This document shows positions 1-13,409 of a stretch of 64,000 bases of DNA, piece after piece (the first letter of the stretch is position 1; the number at the start of each line of letters is the position of its first letter). Position numbers and translations under genes: made by a program. A model generated the notes under the pieces. It made no database searches. It saw only the letters and a list, made by a program, of their open reading frames with translations, and had not been told where the DNA came from. Source of the stretch: Burhinus oedicnemus (Eukaryota; Chordata; Aves; Charadriiformes; Burhinidae). The stretch lies in contig VFFE01007192.1 of the NCBI GenBank assembly GCA_008921705.1, positions 529,011 through 593,010 of the forward strand. The letters run 5' to 3'.

Positions 1-1870
1 TAAAGGTCTGAAGTTTCACTCTGTGCTATTAATTAGTAATGTATTTTACTAGCAGCACTTTAACTAATATTATTATCTAGCAATAGGAGCTTTAGCCTCT
101 AGAAAAAAATGTATTTGCCAACTTTGATTTGGCTGGTAACTTTCAGTTCACTACATGATGCCTCCAATCTTTATTATTAATTATCCATGAACATTCATAT
201 GAACACATTTTTTTCATTCAACAGTACTTGAAAACTGTAAAAGTCACATTAGAATTCATTTTAGCAATACATCTCATATGTTCTCATGTTCTTTATGATG
301 CATGTTACTGCTACAGCTCCCATTGACATGAATTTGTCCTTAGCTAGAATTACATTGGCTCACTCTGCTAGCTCTGGAAGTCCCCAGATGAAGTCCAAAG
401 GACACTGAAACCTCATACCTACATATGAAGCAACCAAAGGGATTTACAGCTCTGTGTGTACGTGACAGACCACACCTAAAATTTGTCTCTAGTCTGCTCT
501 ATGCCTTTTTTTCCCCTTCCTTTTGCATACAGATAAATGACACTTGCATTTCTTTGGTGGAAAATAAAAAGTTATTTCTGGTTATTTCCCAGGCATTTGG
601 CCTATAACCATGCTTAATGATATACAAAACTGAAGAATTTAGTTGTTTGCTTGTTCCCTGTTCATTTCAGAGCTGTTTCTGTGTGTTCTAAAAAGTAACA
701 CTGTGTCACCAGTAATTCGTCTCAGAATGCGTTTGGCTGCCAGTGGTTGAATAGGCTAAAATTTTTTGAGCGTAGCGTAGATAGATTTCTATCTGTCCTA
801 TATTGAAAGTTGAGAATTAATAGCAAGCTTCCACTCAAAAATCATATCTTCACAGGGACAGCATATAGATAAGTATCAGTGCCTTTCATGCAGATACCTT
901 TCATGCAGACTGACATTATTTCTCTATCAACCTAATTAAGCATTGCAAAGCAAATGAAACAAGACAAACACAGTCATTTTCATTTAATTGAATGCAGAGC
1001 TTGTCATAAGAAAAGAGTAAGACATACAGAAGTCATCTGAAATAGTCATATCGAATTAACTGAACTATGTATAGACAGGAAAAGGTCAGTCATAAAAATT
1101 AGGTGGGTGATGTGAGTTATGTTCTTAAAATAAGAGGTCAGATGGCAACATTTACTTTGTCCTGGTAATTGATTATCAGTACTCTGCCCCACTTCCTGAC
1201 TAACTTGTAAATACTTTGTACTGAGAATCTTACTAGACCTTAGCACTCAAGGACAGAAGGACTGTTCTTGAAGAGGTATTACATTGGAGGATCTAAAAGA
1301 TTTCTCATACCAGAAATCAGAAAGACAATCTACTGGGGAAAAAAAACACCCAACCCCAAACTCCAAAAGAAACAACCCAGTAAAGTTGTTTAAAGATATC
1401 ACCAGTATGTAGAGATAAACATATATATATAAGCATACATGTTATAAACAGTGAAACCACTTAAATTGTCAAGTTAAATGAGAAAAATGAGTTAATTGGA
1501 TTCTCTTCAACAGTTCAGAGCTCCCACAGTTGGCTTTATGAACCTCAGGCAGGGGAGGGAGCAAAGAAACACTGAGCAATTCTCATTAACCATTTAAACA
1601 GGAGCTGGTGTGAGAGCACTGCAGAATTGTACGTTTTACCCATCTTTCTCCCCCTTTATGCCCTTGTTTCCTTACTTGCCTTATGAAGCTGAGCCATGAC
1701 CCATGTGTGGAAGAGCTCTAGTCTGCAGTGCCAAGAACAACGGAACCTTGGTCAGTAACTGCTCCTGTAGTAGAAATAATAGATCATGATAATGGCTTTT
1801 GGCTTTCTACACTACAGACTAACTGATTTATACCTGCTGCATCTCTCCTTTCACTCTGAGCAATGCCTGA
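1..1870. other. Unique AT-rich non-coding DNA
   Basis: No repeat, RNA gene or believable exon was recognised. Open frames are short and of low complexity. A short direct repeat of the 13-mer CCTTTCATGCAGA occurs near 882-910. Confidence 0.6.
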
Positions 1871-2410
1871 GTTAAAAGGTATGAGGTGGAGGGCCTGGAG
1901 ACACTAAGGATGGACTACTACTCACTGCAGTAAGAAGGTCCTAAAGGCCCTGACTGGCTTTACCTGAGACCTGTCCCGTTCCCTTGCCTATGCCCCAGGA
2001 GCCCTATTTCAGCTCAGGCTGGGCCCCCATTCCCTGCTTGGGTTGTGCTGCTGCTGCCTTCAGACCACTGTCTGCCTTCTGCTGTTTCTGACTTGTTGGG
2101 TGGACTTCTTGGATGGAAGTTGGACCTGACTTGCCATTCTGAATTTGTCTGGAGGCCACTGGACTGCTGGCAAAATCTGTTATTGTCAGCAGCCCTGCCC
2201 TGCTTGCCATGCTCCTATGCCACTGGACCAAGCCTTTCTTAGAGAGGGCTCTGCTCTGCTGCTGGTTGGGTCACTGTGGCTTCTGATTTATCCCCCCTGT
2301 GGAGCAGCCCTGCTCCTCGAGGCCCTCAGGGATCCAGAGCACTTGGGAAGTGGCTCCCCCACAGCTGACAGAGCTCTTGTTAGTGACCCAGTACATCATT
2401 GTCATTGAAT
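1871..2410. other. GC-richer block, possible unidentified repeat
   Basis: This stretch is clearly richer in G and C than its flanks, with many CCTG, GCTG and CCCC runs. Both strands have overlapping open frames of 65-87 codons, which is expected from composition alone. Its texture recalls the 5' region of a LINE or a piece of an LTR, but no diagnostic motif was found. It is not called a gene because there are no splice sites or protein motifs. Confidence 0.3.
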
Positions 2411-5112
2411 GTCAGCAAAAGGTCCTTCCCAAACCGGTCTACTGAATGTAGAAAAAATGGATTATAATAATAGTTATGTAGCTGTGAAACACCGCATTGG
2501 GTTATTTCTAGTTCATTCATGGTAAAAGAACAAAAACTAGATAGTCCCTAAAACTCTGTCATCTTTCTTATAAAAGCAACAGACCAAAGGTAGGAAAGGG
2601 TCTTCACTAATTCATGTCAGATAATGGAGTTGGACCTGCTTAGAGAAAAACACATGGGTGACCCAACTGCGGGATCTAAAGAGAGACTGGTATCATCTTT
2701 CTCACAAGAGACACCTGTCTTGAATAGGAGACTAGCTGATCCAGTTGCAGCTGTCCTAATTAATATTGTCCTCTGTGACCAAAAGAGAGAGAATGTCATG
2801 CCTTAAAGGACATTCAGCCCCTCAAAGTCAACTCACCACCTAATACTACCTGTGACTGGATATGGGGCCTGACTTCCTCCAGGTGACTTCTGATTGCTTC
2901 ACTCAGTGCCAAAAGTCAGTCAGAGTGATCATGGCCAAATGCATTCACTAAAACTTCAATAGATTGTGTCTGCTTTTAAACTGAAAAGGATTGATGATCT
3001 AATGACTAAGGATGTGTCTCTTCACTTATGTAACATGTCACTTTTCCTCATCCCTTCTCTTTAGACTGTAACCTAAACAAAGTCTGACCCACCATATACC
3101 CACTCACGTACAAATTACTTTGAAATTCTCTACCAATGGACTAGAATTAAGGCCCTGCTTCAGTAAATAATTGCCTTTTGCTCAACTTCATTGCCACTGA
3201 TATTTATTAATATTTTCAGAGCAATTAGTAGACTATTTTTCCCAATCTATTCTTTTAAGGACTGTTCAATAGCTGGCTTGCAAATGAAAAAATGTTGGTT
3301 ATTAATGCACAATATGTGCTACCACTACAAACTACTGACTAATGTTCAAAAACTCCTAAGGATTCATTAAAATTCATTAGAACCATGTGTCCATGGACTT
3401 AAGTGTAAACCTAAAGGGCAGCATGACACCCCAACCATTTGAGAAATGATCACCTAGAGGAAGACCTGAAAGACAAAGGCTTTCCTTCATTACTAAAAGG
3501 CCATGGAAATTCTACCTACTTCTTGATGTTTCCACAGAATTTCTCCAGGGCACCTCTGAAATATAAATACTGTAGATGAAGGAGCCCAAATCTATTTTTA
3601 TTCTTGTCTATAATGTTAATTTAAACTCTTAAAATGTTTCCATCTCAATTTCTGTGTTGTTTTCCACCTTAATGTGACCTTGGCTTTTCATACAAAGATT
3701 ACAAAAATATATTCAATTTCATCTATATGTTTATTATTTCATGTAATCTTTTAAGGAGAACCTGTATAGGAACAAGATTATTGTAGATTTTATCTGCATC
3801 TTCCTATTGCCTTATATAAAAACATGAAAACATGAAATAATATAATTTAAATGTGTTTAGAATAAGTCAATGGAAAATAACCATCCATTCACAATCATTC
3901 TACGATTTGAAACTGAATGAGGTTTTTTTTTTCAGCCACTAGGCAACACACATGCTATTGAGCAATATATTCAATATACTTGGTTTCCCAAGCCAGAAGC
4001 AGAACATCAGAGGACAGTATTCTCAAGAGTCCCGTAGTCAAAAAAGTGGCTCCTTTATGTAGTTAGAACAAAGGGAACTTGGATATTCCCTACTAATCTC
4101 CACATTCCAGTGTCAACAGTCTTAACTTTTAGTCTCTGTCAAACTAAATTCCTGATTTTAACCTACTCCTAGAGGATCTGGGGTTTTTTATTGTTTTGCT
4201 TGTTTCAACCGAGGCTAAAATCACATGAAAACCATCAATCAGAGAGGAAGATGGCAGAAATCCAGACCTAAGTTCTTGCTATGAGAAGAATTCATTGTGG
4301 GCCCATCCTCTAACTGTAGCTCTGATTCCTTTCCACTCTAAACTTTGAACAGCCCTCTCCTAGGGATCTGATTTTGAATACTGCTTCTTTTGATCAAATA
4401 TAATTTGAAATCACTGCATTTTCTGAACAGATATCTTGCCCCCAAACTTCTTCAGAAATCTTAATGTTTAAAATCTCCATGAAATAAATGATTTTTAGAC
4501 TGATTTGTCCAAAAAATAAAATTCCGTACTTGTGTGCTATGTAATTATATAGTTTGTACAGTCTGTAAACAATAAATCATTAAATCTACCAAATACTGTG
4601 TGCACTGTTTTTACAAAGTACTGCACAAAATGGCTTTGAAAGTGCATAACTGTGAAAGAATTTAACATGAAAACTGTCAAAGACTGTTAAACAATTTGTA
4701 CAGAAGTCCAACATTGCTGGGTTTATTGGTTTTTGTTGTTTTTTTTTTTTTTCCCAAGGATTAAATATCAGAATCTCTCGGCTTCTCCATCCAGTCTGAG
4801 ATGTCTACACAGCAAATTGTGTCTCACAACCTTCTCCCCAAGGTGGCTGGAATCTGATACTCTTACCATAGGTATCTAAGCCATGTTAGATACTGCAGGT
4901 CTCTTCTTACCTGGCCACCTGCAGAAGAGTAAGGGTCTCTGCTAATCCCATCACATCTGTTGGTCCTATGTGAATGTCTGACACCCTGAAGGTCTAAAAT
5001 ATCACTGAAATTTCTATAATTTGACAATTTAATTGTTCCTAGAGTGGGGTGAGGGGGGAGGGACAGTTCATTGTTTTTACTGAAGTCTGGGTTAGTGCTT
5101 TGGCTTATTAAA
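2411..5112. other. Unique AT-rich non-coding DNA
   Basis: No gene or interspersed repeat was recognised. A poly-T run lies at about 4738-4752. Confidence 0.6.
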
Positions 5113-5470
5113 AATTGTTTGTATAGTTTGGAGAAAAAGAAGCTGATTGGTGACCTTGTTGCTCTCTACAGCTTCCTGAGGAGGGGAAGTGGAGAGAGAG
5201 AGGTGCTGAGCTCTTCTTCCCAGGATCCAGTGACAGGACATGAGGAAATGGTTCAAAGCTGCATCAGGTGAGGTTTAGACTGGACATCAGGCAGCATTTC
5301 TTTACCGAAAGGGTGGTCAAACACTGGAACAGGATTCCACGGGAAGTGGTCAATGTGCCATGCCTGTCAGTGTTTAAGAGGCATTTGGACAATGCTCTTA
5401 ATAGCATGCTGTATCTTTTGGTCAGCCCTGAATTGGTCATGTTCATTGTAGGTCCCTTCCAACTGGAATA
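5113..5470 (+). mobile_element. CR1 LINE, 3'-terminal fragment
   Basis: This is the last part of a CR1 non-LTR retrotransposon in plus orientation. It opens with decayed sequence equivalent to the LFSLEKRRL region, continues through a TTGCTCTCTACAGCTTCCTG segment, and then encodes [20 protein letters not shown], the conserved C-terminal end of the CR1 reverse-transcriptase protein. It reaches the GGTCCCTTCCAACTGGAATA box just before the 3' end. The usual ATTCTATG tail is replaced by long microsatellites. CR1 copies are normally 5'-truncated, as here. The 5' limit is approximate. Confidence 0.9.
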
Positions 5471-5570
5471 TTCCACTCTACTCCACTCTACTCCACTCTA
5501 CTCCACTCTACTCCACTCTACTCCACTCTACTCCACTCTACTCCACTCTACTCCACTGTACTCCACTTCT
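5471..5570 (+). repeat. (CTCCACTCTA)n minisatellite at a CR1 tail
   Basis: About ten tandem copies of the 10-mer CTCCACTCTA (itself two related pentamers) start directly after the CR1 3' end. Positions 5481-5550 are perfect copies, and the last two units carry single changes. The array grades into the ATTCT array that follows. Confidence 0.97.
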
Positions 5571-5650
5571 ATTCTATTCTATTCTATTCTATTCTATTCT
5601 ATTCTATTCTATTCTATTCTATTCTATTCTATTCTATTCTATTCTATTCT
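5571..5650 (+). repeat. (ATTCT)16 pentanucleotide microsatellite
   Basis: Sixteen uninterrupted copies of ATTCT abut the decanucleotide array. The unit is a subset of the CR1 tail octamer ATTCTATG, so the array probably grew from the LINE tail. Confidence 0.97.
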
Positions 5651-8600
5651 AAAAAGCTGATTCATTTTTTAATGAGGGATTTTAAAAAAGTATTTACAGT
5701 TACTTTTTTTTCATGTCTTTGATTTAAATCAGGATAACATTTTATATATATTTGTGACGCCATCTCCTAATAGCTTCATTTGGAGACTAGGACCAGGACT
5801 AGCTCATACTCACAATAGTCATGCTACTCTAAAGGAGGAGCACAGATTGTGCCATGAGGACATGGAGAATCAAAGCTATATATCTGTTGTGGATGCAGAT
5901 GATGTCGCTTTTCTCCAAACTATCCTAATGGCGTCTGCCTTCATTCATCTTCAAACTGCAGTAACCTTGGACTTGTGGGAACTAAAGGAGATCTGACAAG
6001 AATTTGTTGTATTGTGATCTATAGCAGGCTTCACTCTGGGAGTCACAGCCAAGCTGTTTGCTGCATTGCAGCCCCTGCCCCAAGCTGTGGGCCAGGTTGC
6101 TCTGGGGCAGTTCCATGGGGGGCTTTCAAGGAGGCAGGTGGGTCATTTCCAGTGGGACTGGCACGAGTCTCCTCGGCTACTGTTCTGCTCATCTATCAAG
6201 TGTGCCATTAACTGGAGTCTTCCCCGAGTTTTGTAAATGTGTGAATGTGTTTCTCTTTTGAAGAGGAAAATGCACCTTTGGTGAGGGCTCACTATTTCTG
6301 AGGACATGAGTTTAATGGAAATTGTCTGCTCCCTCCCTCCCTTTATAGTCAAATCTCACTCAGGATTATTGCTGTTCCCTAAGCCTGTGGTCAACGGGCT
6401 TCTCACCTCATTGACAAAAGATTTAGCGACAGGAATTGAATAAGGGTCTTAAAGAGAGAAACAGAGATGGGAGAATTAGGCAGACCAGCCGTCAAAGTAA
6501 CTTACGGATGTAACAGATCCAGAAATATAAGTTTTAATACAATGTGGCCCTTGCTGTTGTGGTGTGAAAGCCATTAGACGTCTTTCTTTGATGACAAAAT
6601 AGCACAGATTTGCACTGATATTTTGGAGGGAAAATGCAAACAAGCTATCACTTGTGTTTCCTATGAAAAGCAGTTTTATATTCTTGTAATTAGCACTTAG
6701 GGATGTGTAATAGTATTTGTATAGTAGTCCTCATCTGTATAGCATTAATTAGATATGCAAAATATGATTAGCATGCAAAATACTAAGTATGGAAACCATG
6801 TTTTTATTGTGGTAAGTGCCCATAAGGAGATACATGTGAGTAATGAGCTATAACAAAAAAAATATAAACCAAAGTACTATTAATGTGTGATTTCTAATAC
6901 AGGGTTCATAAATTATATTCCTAAACCAGCAAGATATCTTTTCCCTTGCTATTCTCCCCCTTTCCCCTACAGTTCATTTATTATTGGGAGATAAATTGTG
7001 AGATCTGTAGGTAACACCAAAATACATGGAAAATAAAGAGACAGTAAAATTAATGACAACATCCGAGTCCTTCCAGATTTATGAGTTATCAAGTCACATG
7101 TATTTTCAGGGCTTGGTTTTTTACTAGCAACAGTGCTGCACATTAAGTATGCATTCTGCCTTTTAAATACAATAATGAAGATGTGAAAAATTGTGGAATT
7201 CAGTAAAAAGATAAAATATCATCTCTTAAGATCACTTTTGGCACAAATCTAAGGTTCTTGCTATTCAAGAAAGAAAAATGCGTTCATTTCAGAGTGAAGA
7301 AAAAAGCCCTCAGAATTTTAATAAAGAATAACTGTAAACTGATCCATCAATCTAAAACACAGCATTCTTTTATCTTTCTAAAATGGTTCCTAGTCTTGTT
7401 TAAATATGGTCCTGTTAAAGCTATAGGTCTGATTTTTTCCTTTGTCTTCCTTCATTGTTAAACAGCCAACGAACCAAACTGTTAAATTATTTGGTTTTTT
7501 GTTTGATTGTGAAGGTGTAGCCTTAATTTCTGGATGAAGTGCACAGTCAGAGGGGTAAAAAGTAAGCAAAGACATAATAGCTGCTTTCTGCCTAAAGATA
7601 TGCAAGATTTTTCTTGGATATTCTTACTAGCAGTGCAATGCAAAACTTTGCTCAGTTCTTTGGAATATAAAATATAAAAATGTGAAATTTAGTATCATAA
7701 GGAATTTCCTAGTAATAAACCCACCCACACACACTAAATTATATCCTCTCCTCTTTCAGCAGAATTAATGAAATACGAATTTTTGTGTTTATATGGATGT
7801 CACTGTGAAAATTGAATTAATAACTTCATAAATTAATATTATTTTTAGGACAGTTTTCTTTGTATTCACAATGGAACCTCAATACAGAACCTGTACAGTT
7901 ACAGAGCAACACTAAAAAAGTAATGTAGTCTTGAGAGTTTTCATGGAGGGATTAGCCTAGATTTACTGTTGCTGACAGCCCAGTTTGCCACATAGTTTGC
8001 AGAATTAATTTTCTTTGCAAGCTCTAAAGAACTTTGCTGATCAAGACTGTCTGTGTGGTTTATAACAAACAACTTATAACAAATATTTCCATGTTTCAGT
8101 GTATGATATGTAATAAAGACCCAAGATCACTCAACCAGTGCACATAATTTTAGATCTTCTAATCCCTTTACATCTTTTACTAGTGTCTTTCTTGAGCAAG
8201 AAACATATTTTAGCACACAAGTATTCTGATTTTCATTTTACTGAGAATTTAACAGATATTTTTCCAAACGTAAATAAGGAACAACAAGGTTTTTGTATTA
8301 TTGGGGGGTTTTTATATTATATTAACCTCTCTGGATTCATAAAATATGATGTCATAGGATTCGTGCCCATTTGAAAACAATATTTACATTAGTTTTTCCT
8401 CCTCAGTAGATAATCACACTGATGATCCCAAATGATAGGAAGGCAATGCAGGAAACTCCTCCTTCTTTTTCAAGATGAGATGGGTTAGTGTTTGCTTTGC
8501 TGGAACTTTGGAAGGTACCTATCTGCAGGAATAAGTAGTTACACTTTGAACACAAGGTAGGATATGAGCGCCTCTGTTAATTTACATCAGATGTGATCTC

Positions 8601-11561
8601 CTTTCTAAATTTTATGTTATATACAAAAAATTGTCACCTCACAGAAGATGCAAAACTATGCATCTTTAAGCACAGTTTTTCAAAAGGTTTTATTTTCCTC
8701 CAGAACTAATAATTTTCAAACATAAAAATTGAAGAGGGATAAACCTTCTTGCTCAGCCTTCCTGCCCCCAAGTATTTTTTTCTTTCCCTATGCCAGACTT
8801 CCTCAGCAAGCATTGCTTGGTATTGTCCTAAAAAACAGATCAACATTTCCACTGGTTCATAAAGCTTAAGGGGTTGGTTCAGGCAGCTGCAAGAACAACT
8901 CCTCAGGCTATAGCCTGATTTCCTTCAGCATTATCTGTGGGAATTCCTGGGCTCCTCTTGACTCCCTGTGCCATGGTTTTGTTTACCATCCTCCTCTCCG
9001 TGATCAGCCACAATTGTGCATACCACCTCTATGCAAGCCTCCCACTCATCCAAAAACACACACATATTCATACCTGTTATCACTTGGCATTTTTGTCTGA
9101 GGCGATGCAGGTGTTTATAAAGAATTTCTGGAGAGTGTTCCACAGGCCTGAAATACTCTTGCAGAGAGCACCTCATGCTTTCTTAATCTTCCTGTTTAGA
9201 GTTATAATTGCACTTTAGTTTGTCTCAGAATCACTGACCTTTCCATTCTGGAGAATAATAGGTCTCGCCTGTGAGTGTGGGAAGCTGAGCTTGGTAGGGT
9301 TTCCCCAAACTCTCTTTAACCCGTGGCTATCAGAAAGCAAGTGTCTACAGATCATTTAAGTGTTAAGCTTTGCTCTGAGCCTGCTTTGCATTTAGTCCTA
9401 AAACTAAAGTATATGCTAAGAAAGACCAGCAGAGAACTTCTGTTTTGTACTAAGAAGATCTTATTTTGTTTGTCTCATGTCTATTGGAGCACTGTAGTTA
9501 ACAAAAATACACAGTTTATGCTTATAGCTTATGTATGCAGATGTCTTGTTTCAACATTAATTTCTGTTCTTATTGTATGTGTTATAACATTACTGTAAAA
9601 ACATCCTTCATATCATGTAAGACTTTTATAGATGGCAAAAAGAATACAAAATCCTGTGGATTCCTCCATCTTGAGAGGAATACTGTTAATAAGATAGTAA
9701 ATACAGAAAAAGATAACAAGGAAAATATTTCTGAAAAAAGTATAATGCAAGCAGCTTTGTATGTCAGATTCATGGAATAACATTTTACCTAAAAATTTAT
9801 CATTTGCCAGATTTCAGCCCTAATGTATGTTGAGCCATAGTCACAATGAAATACCTGGGGGTTTTTTATAGTTAAAATTAAGCTTTATAAAATGTAACAA
9901 AATGGTTAGGGAGAATTTCCTTGGGATCTTAGATACAGGACAGTATCAAGAATTTTTTCATTTTTAGTCTACTCATTTATCCAAGATACTCTAAGGTAAA
10001 TGCTTAACATTTGTCAAATAAAGCCTGAACTTACTTTTGATGAGAAAACTGTCATTGATTTGAGAAGACAGAGAATTAGATCCATTAGGAAGGAAAAGGA
10101 ATTTTTTTTCTAAGTGAAAAAGAATGGCTGCTCCAAAATATACTGCTTACCATAACTTTGCTTTTTTGTTATATTACGCTGTTTAGCAAAAGTCCAAACT
10201 GGGACCCATCACTTTTAATTAGAATGCATTTAAGAAGATGAATTAAGTCTCAGACAGAAGAGGTAGGTGAACTTGTCCTAGCTGTGGGTGGCGCAGTAAT
10301 TAAAAGTCAGGGAAACTGCACTCTCTGACAGTTCATTAGACAAAACAGTATGTGGAAAATGTCTTGTCATGTCTAATTGCTACAGCTGCTTGGATTTGTC
10401 TGTTATTCTGGGACATCAGCTATTCATAAACCTGCAGGAGGAATTAATCTGCGGAAAGATGCGCTTCCTGTGTTACATGTGTCGTATGTGATCAATGCCT
10501 CCAGTCGTTGACTAAAAGCTTAACTAAGAAACGTGGCAAATATAACAGTAGAAAATCTATATCTAGTGATAGTGCTAGAATTATTGAGTTGAGCCAACAA
10601 CATTACTTAGAAGCGTAATGCTGTCTGAGTGGGATTATATTGTGTTGTCTATCAAGATAATTTTTACATATACATTACTAAGCAGTTCCAGATGTGGAAT
10701 TTGAGCTAGAGCTACTGGTGCTGGAGCCTTCTATTTCATCTCACGGTATGTGGAGAAACCAGCTTCAGTACATAGGTGAATGACCTTACAGTATAGTGGC
10801 AGAAATTTATTACACTGATTTTCTGTACTTTCATTCATATTTTCCATTATACAGAATATTAGGATGCAATTTATTTTTTCCATAATAAAATGAGAGGCTG
10901 TTCACAGCAGGGCAGCTTTTGGGCTTGTGTTGGTTGTAGTTCAGGCATTTTCAGCACAGCATATCGTGCCGTAGCAGCACACTTCATGGGTAGTTTTGGA
11001 CAGCACTGGCATTTCAACTGAAGCAACTGGATTGACATGAGACCAACTGAAATAACTTTCTAATTAATTTCTGAAAAACTGATTTCTGCTTTCCAATAGA
11101 GGCTACATGGTTTGATGTAACCCTGACCCTGCAAACATCTGTGCATGTATTTTTAACATTATCAGCATTAGTAAGTGTTTATCTTTTGATGGAACTTCAT
11201 ACTGATCAGGTAATTAATGAATGCTGTTGCACTAACATTCATCAGTAGTTAAGGGCTACTGGGAAATCCATACAGGATCTACCTACCTCAGTCTTTAGTT
11301 TTCCTAATAGCCTAGGCTTTTGCTTCAGGGACTACTTCAGTGCCAAGAAGCCTTTCTAGATGGTACATGTACATACCACCTCATGCTCAGACGCATTTAC
11401 TTCACCAGGCTTGAGCTTGCTTCACCTAGAAACTATGCATGGAAAAGTACTTTTCATAAGGGACTTGTAAACATGCTTCTGGACATTTATGGAATATGGT
11501 GGGAGACTCATGTGTTGTTTTATTGACGGTATTGCGCTAAGTTGAAAATAATGATAACAAT
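5651..11561. other. AT-rich non-coding DNA
   Basis: No CR1, LTR or RNA gene was recognised. A mildly GC-richer patch lies at about 6010-6230. Open frames here (for example 5754-5996 and 8931-9218) have no motif and no good splice context, and are treated as chance. Confidence 0.55.
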
Positions 11562-11610
11562 GAGGAGGAGGAGGAGGAAGAGGAGGAGGAGGAGGAGAAT
11601 GATGATGATA
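11562..11610. repeat. (GAG/GAA)n then (GAT)n trinucleotide repeat
   Basis: A purine-only run of GAG and GAA triplets spans about 11562-11598 and passes into GATGATGATGATA. The complementary strand is a long polypyrimidine tract. Confidence 0.95.
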
Positions 11611-13330
11611 ACAAACACCCAGATCCACAGAACTTCACTAAGGCTCTTGAAATGGATCCTTTCATATAAAATGTAAATGTAGTAAGTGAGATAATTGATT
11701 TGGTTGATGGCTATAGTGTTTGCAATAGTTTGCATGAGTAAAACTCATGCAAATTGCCCATCTTTTACACTCAGAGTCAACAGAGCATTATGTAAACAGG
11801 ATCTTACTGATCTGTAGGAGATATTTGCACTCTGACATGGTGGATTAGTTGTGGTCTGGTGCCATTCCCTGCAACTATTGCAAGTAGATGAAAAGCTTGC
11901 AGTACAGCTACAAAAGCAGAGGCATTAAAGAAAATAAACAGGAGATGATGTAATTTCAAGAGATTCTATGAATGCATGCAAAAGAAGTAACTTGGATATA
12001 AAAAGCATGATTTTTAAAAGTATTCAACATTGGTGTAAAGCTTCTATTAATTTTAATAGCAGCAATACTAGGGTGGTGCATTTGAAAAGACTGACTTTAA
12101 GAAGAAGAAATTAAATCTATGGCCAGTGGTGAAAAGTAGCCTCCACCAAAAGAATGGTTCAGGGCAGAAGCCCTGAACTCTGATTTGTCTCTTGAGGAGT
12201 TTTCTTTCCCCTTCGACTTCAGAAGATGAGAAAAGTATTCCTAGAATAACATTAAAAATAAAAATGTTAATGGTGTGAATCACCTGAGTGCTTTTTGAAA
12301 ACAATGCTTCAAAGGCTATGTTCATCACTGTATTGATCAATATTTATGTCAAAAAAGCTTCACCAATTTCAGCTAAACTCTACCAACACCAGACAGGGAT
12401 ATATTGATAAATCAAATCCTAAATTATTAAAAATTTAATGGTGTTTGTTTCTACACAAGTATACAAAATAAGGGTGGAAAGAACATTGATATATCTGACT
12501 GCCCATTTTCTTAGCAATAATCTACACCTGGTACTTAGCAGCCATGATTAGGAACTGCAGGCGTGTCCTATACTTTTTTCCCTGGTATTGGTTACTTGAA
12601 TTTTAAGGCAGTTCTATGCCACTATTCTACCTTAACTTTGCCTCTAGTACCTCTATTTTGACTATTGCACTCTAATACACAGAAATCTTTTATCTCTTTG
12701 GATGTCAGAGAATAGTACACAGGGGTGGAATTTGTTAAATTCAGTAATTCTTCATTCTTCTGAGTTTATTTTTAAATTTTGTCTGTATCCTATCAGCATC
12801 CAGAAGTGAAATCACATTTTTTAGGATTAATGATTCTTCATAAAAATCAATAGATCGTATTAGTCCCTGCCACAAGGCTTAGATGGAGGGTTGCAACTTG
12901 CAAATTGCAAGCATGGGTTTAAACTTCTCAACAAGATGGCAATTTAAGCTTTTAGTTTGATCCTAATCTTATTACAGGCCCCCCCAGGCTATATTTACCT
13001 TCAAGGCAAGTGAAGGTTTTGAACATATCAGCAGGAGGAACTAAACAGTCCTGTACTAAAGGAGTAGAAAGAGGAATTTTGAAAGGGTTTCAGGTTTAGG
13101 GTGAGACCCAGACTACTGTGTCCAAGCTGTCACTCAAGTTCTCATTACAATCCCAAGGTCAATCACTCTGCCCAGGATAATTTGGTGCACAGCTGCACTT
13201 TACTTTCAACACTGCTGGAGATGAACATCTTTATTCTTTGCAAGTTTTCCTTAAAAGTACCAGTGTTTTCAATGTGAAAGTGGTGAAATCTCTTAGTGGT
13301 GAAATTCAGTGGGACTTACATCATCATACA
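11611..13330. other. AT-rich non-coding DNA
   Basis: No gene or known repeat was recognised. A near-palindrome CTTGCAAATTGCAAG lies near 12897. Confidence 0.55.
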
Positions 13331-13352
13331 TTTTTTTCTTTTCTTTTTTCAG

Positions 13353-13409
13353 GGCTGGGAACAATGCATGATTGATGGGCTGAAAGATTTAAATCCTCTT
13401 TTCATCTAA
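13353..13409 (+). CDS. Weak candidate terminal coding exon
   Basis: A long polypyrimidine tract (13331-13350) ends in CAG at 13352. The next 18 codons are open, reading GWEQCMIDGLKDLNPLFI, and then TAA. An AATAAA hexamer follows about 280 bases later, near 13691. This is the architecture of a last exon, but the open part is short and the residues match no family I recognise. Tracts of this kind also arise by chance in AT-rich DNA. The protein, if any, is unknown. Confidence 0.13.
   Translation, partial: GWEQCMIDGLKDLNPLFI

Noticed and set aside
5268..5660. 130-codon open frame with a repetitive C-terminal half
   Set aside because: The first half is the CR1 C-terminal region and the rest is translation of the CTCCACTCTA and ATTCT arrays. 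It is not a gene.
8931..9218. Open frames on both strands near 9 kb
   Set aside because: Mutually overlapping and motif-free; neither has supporting signals.
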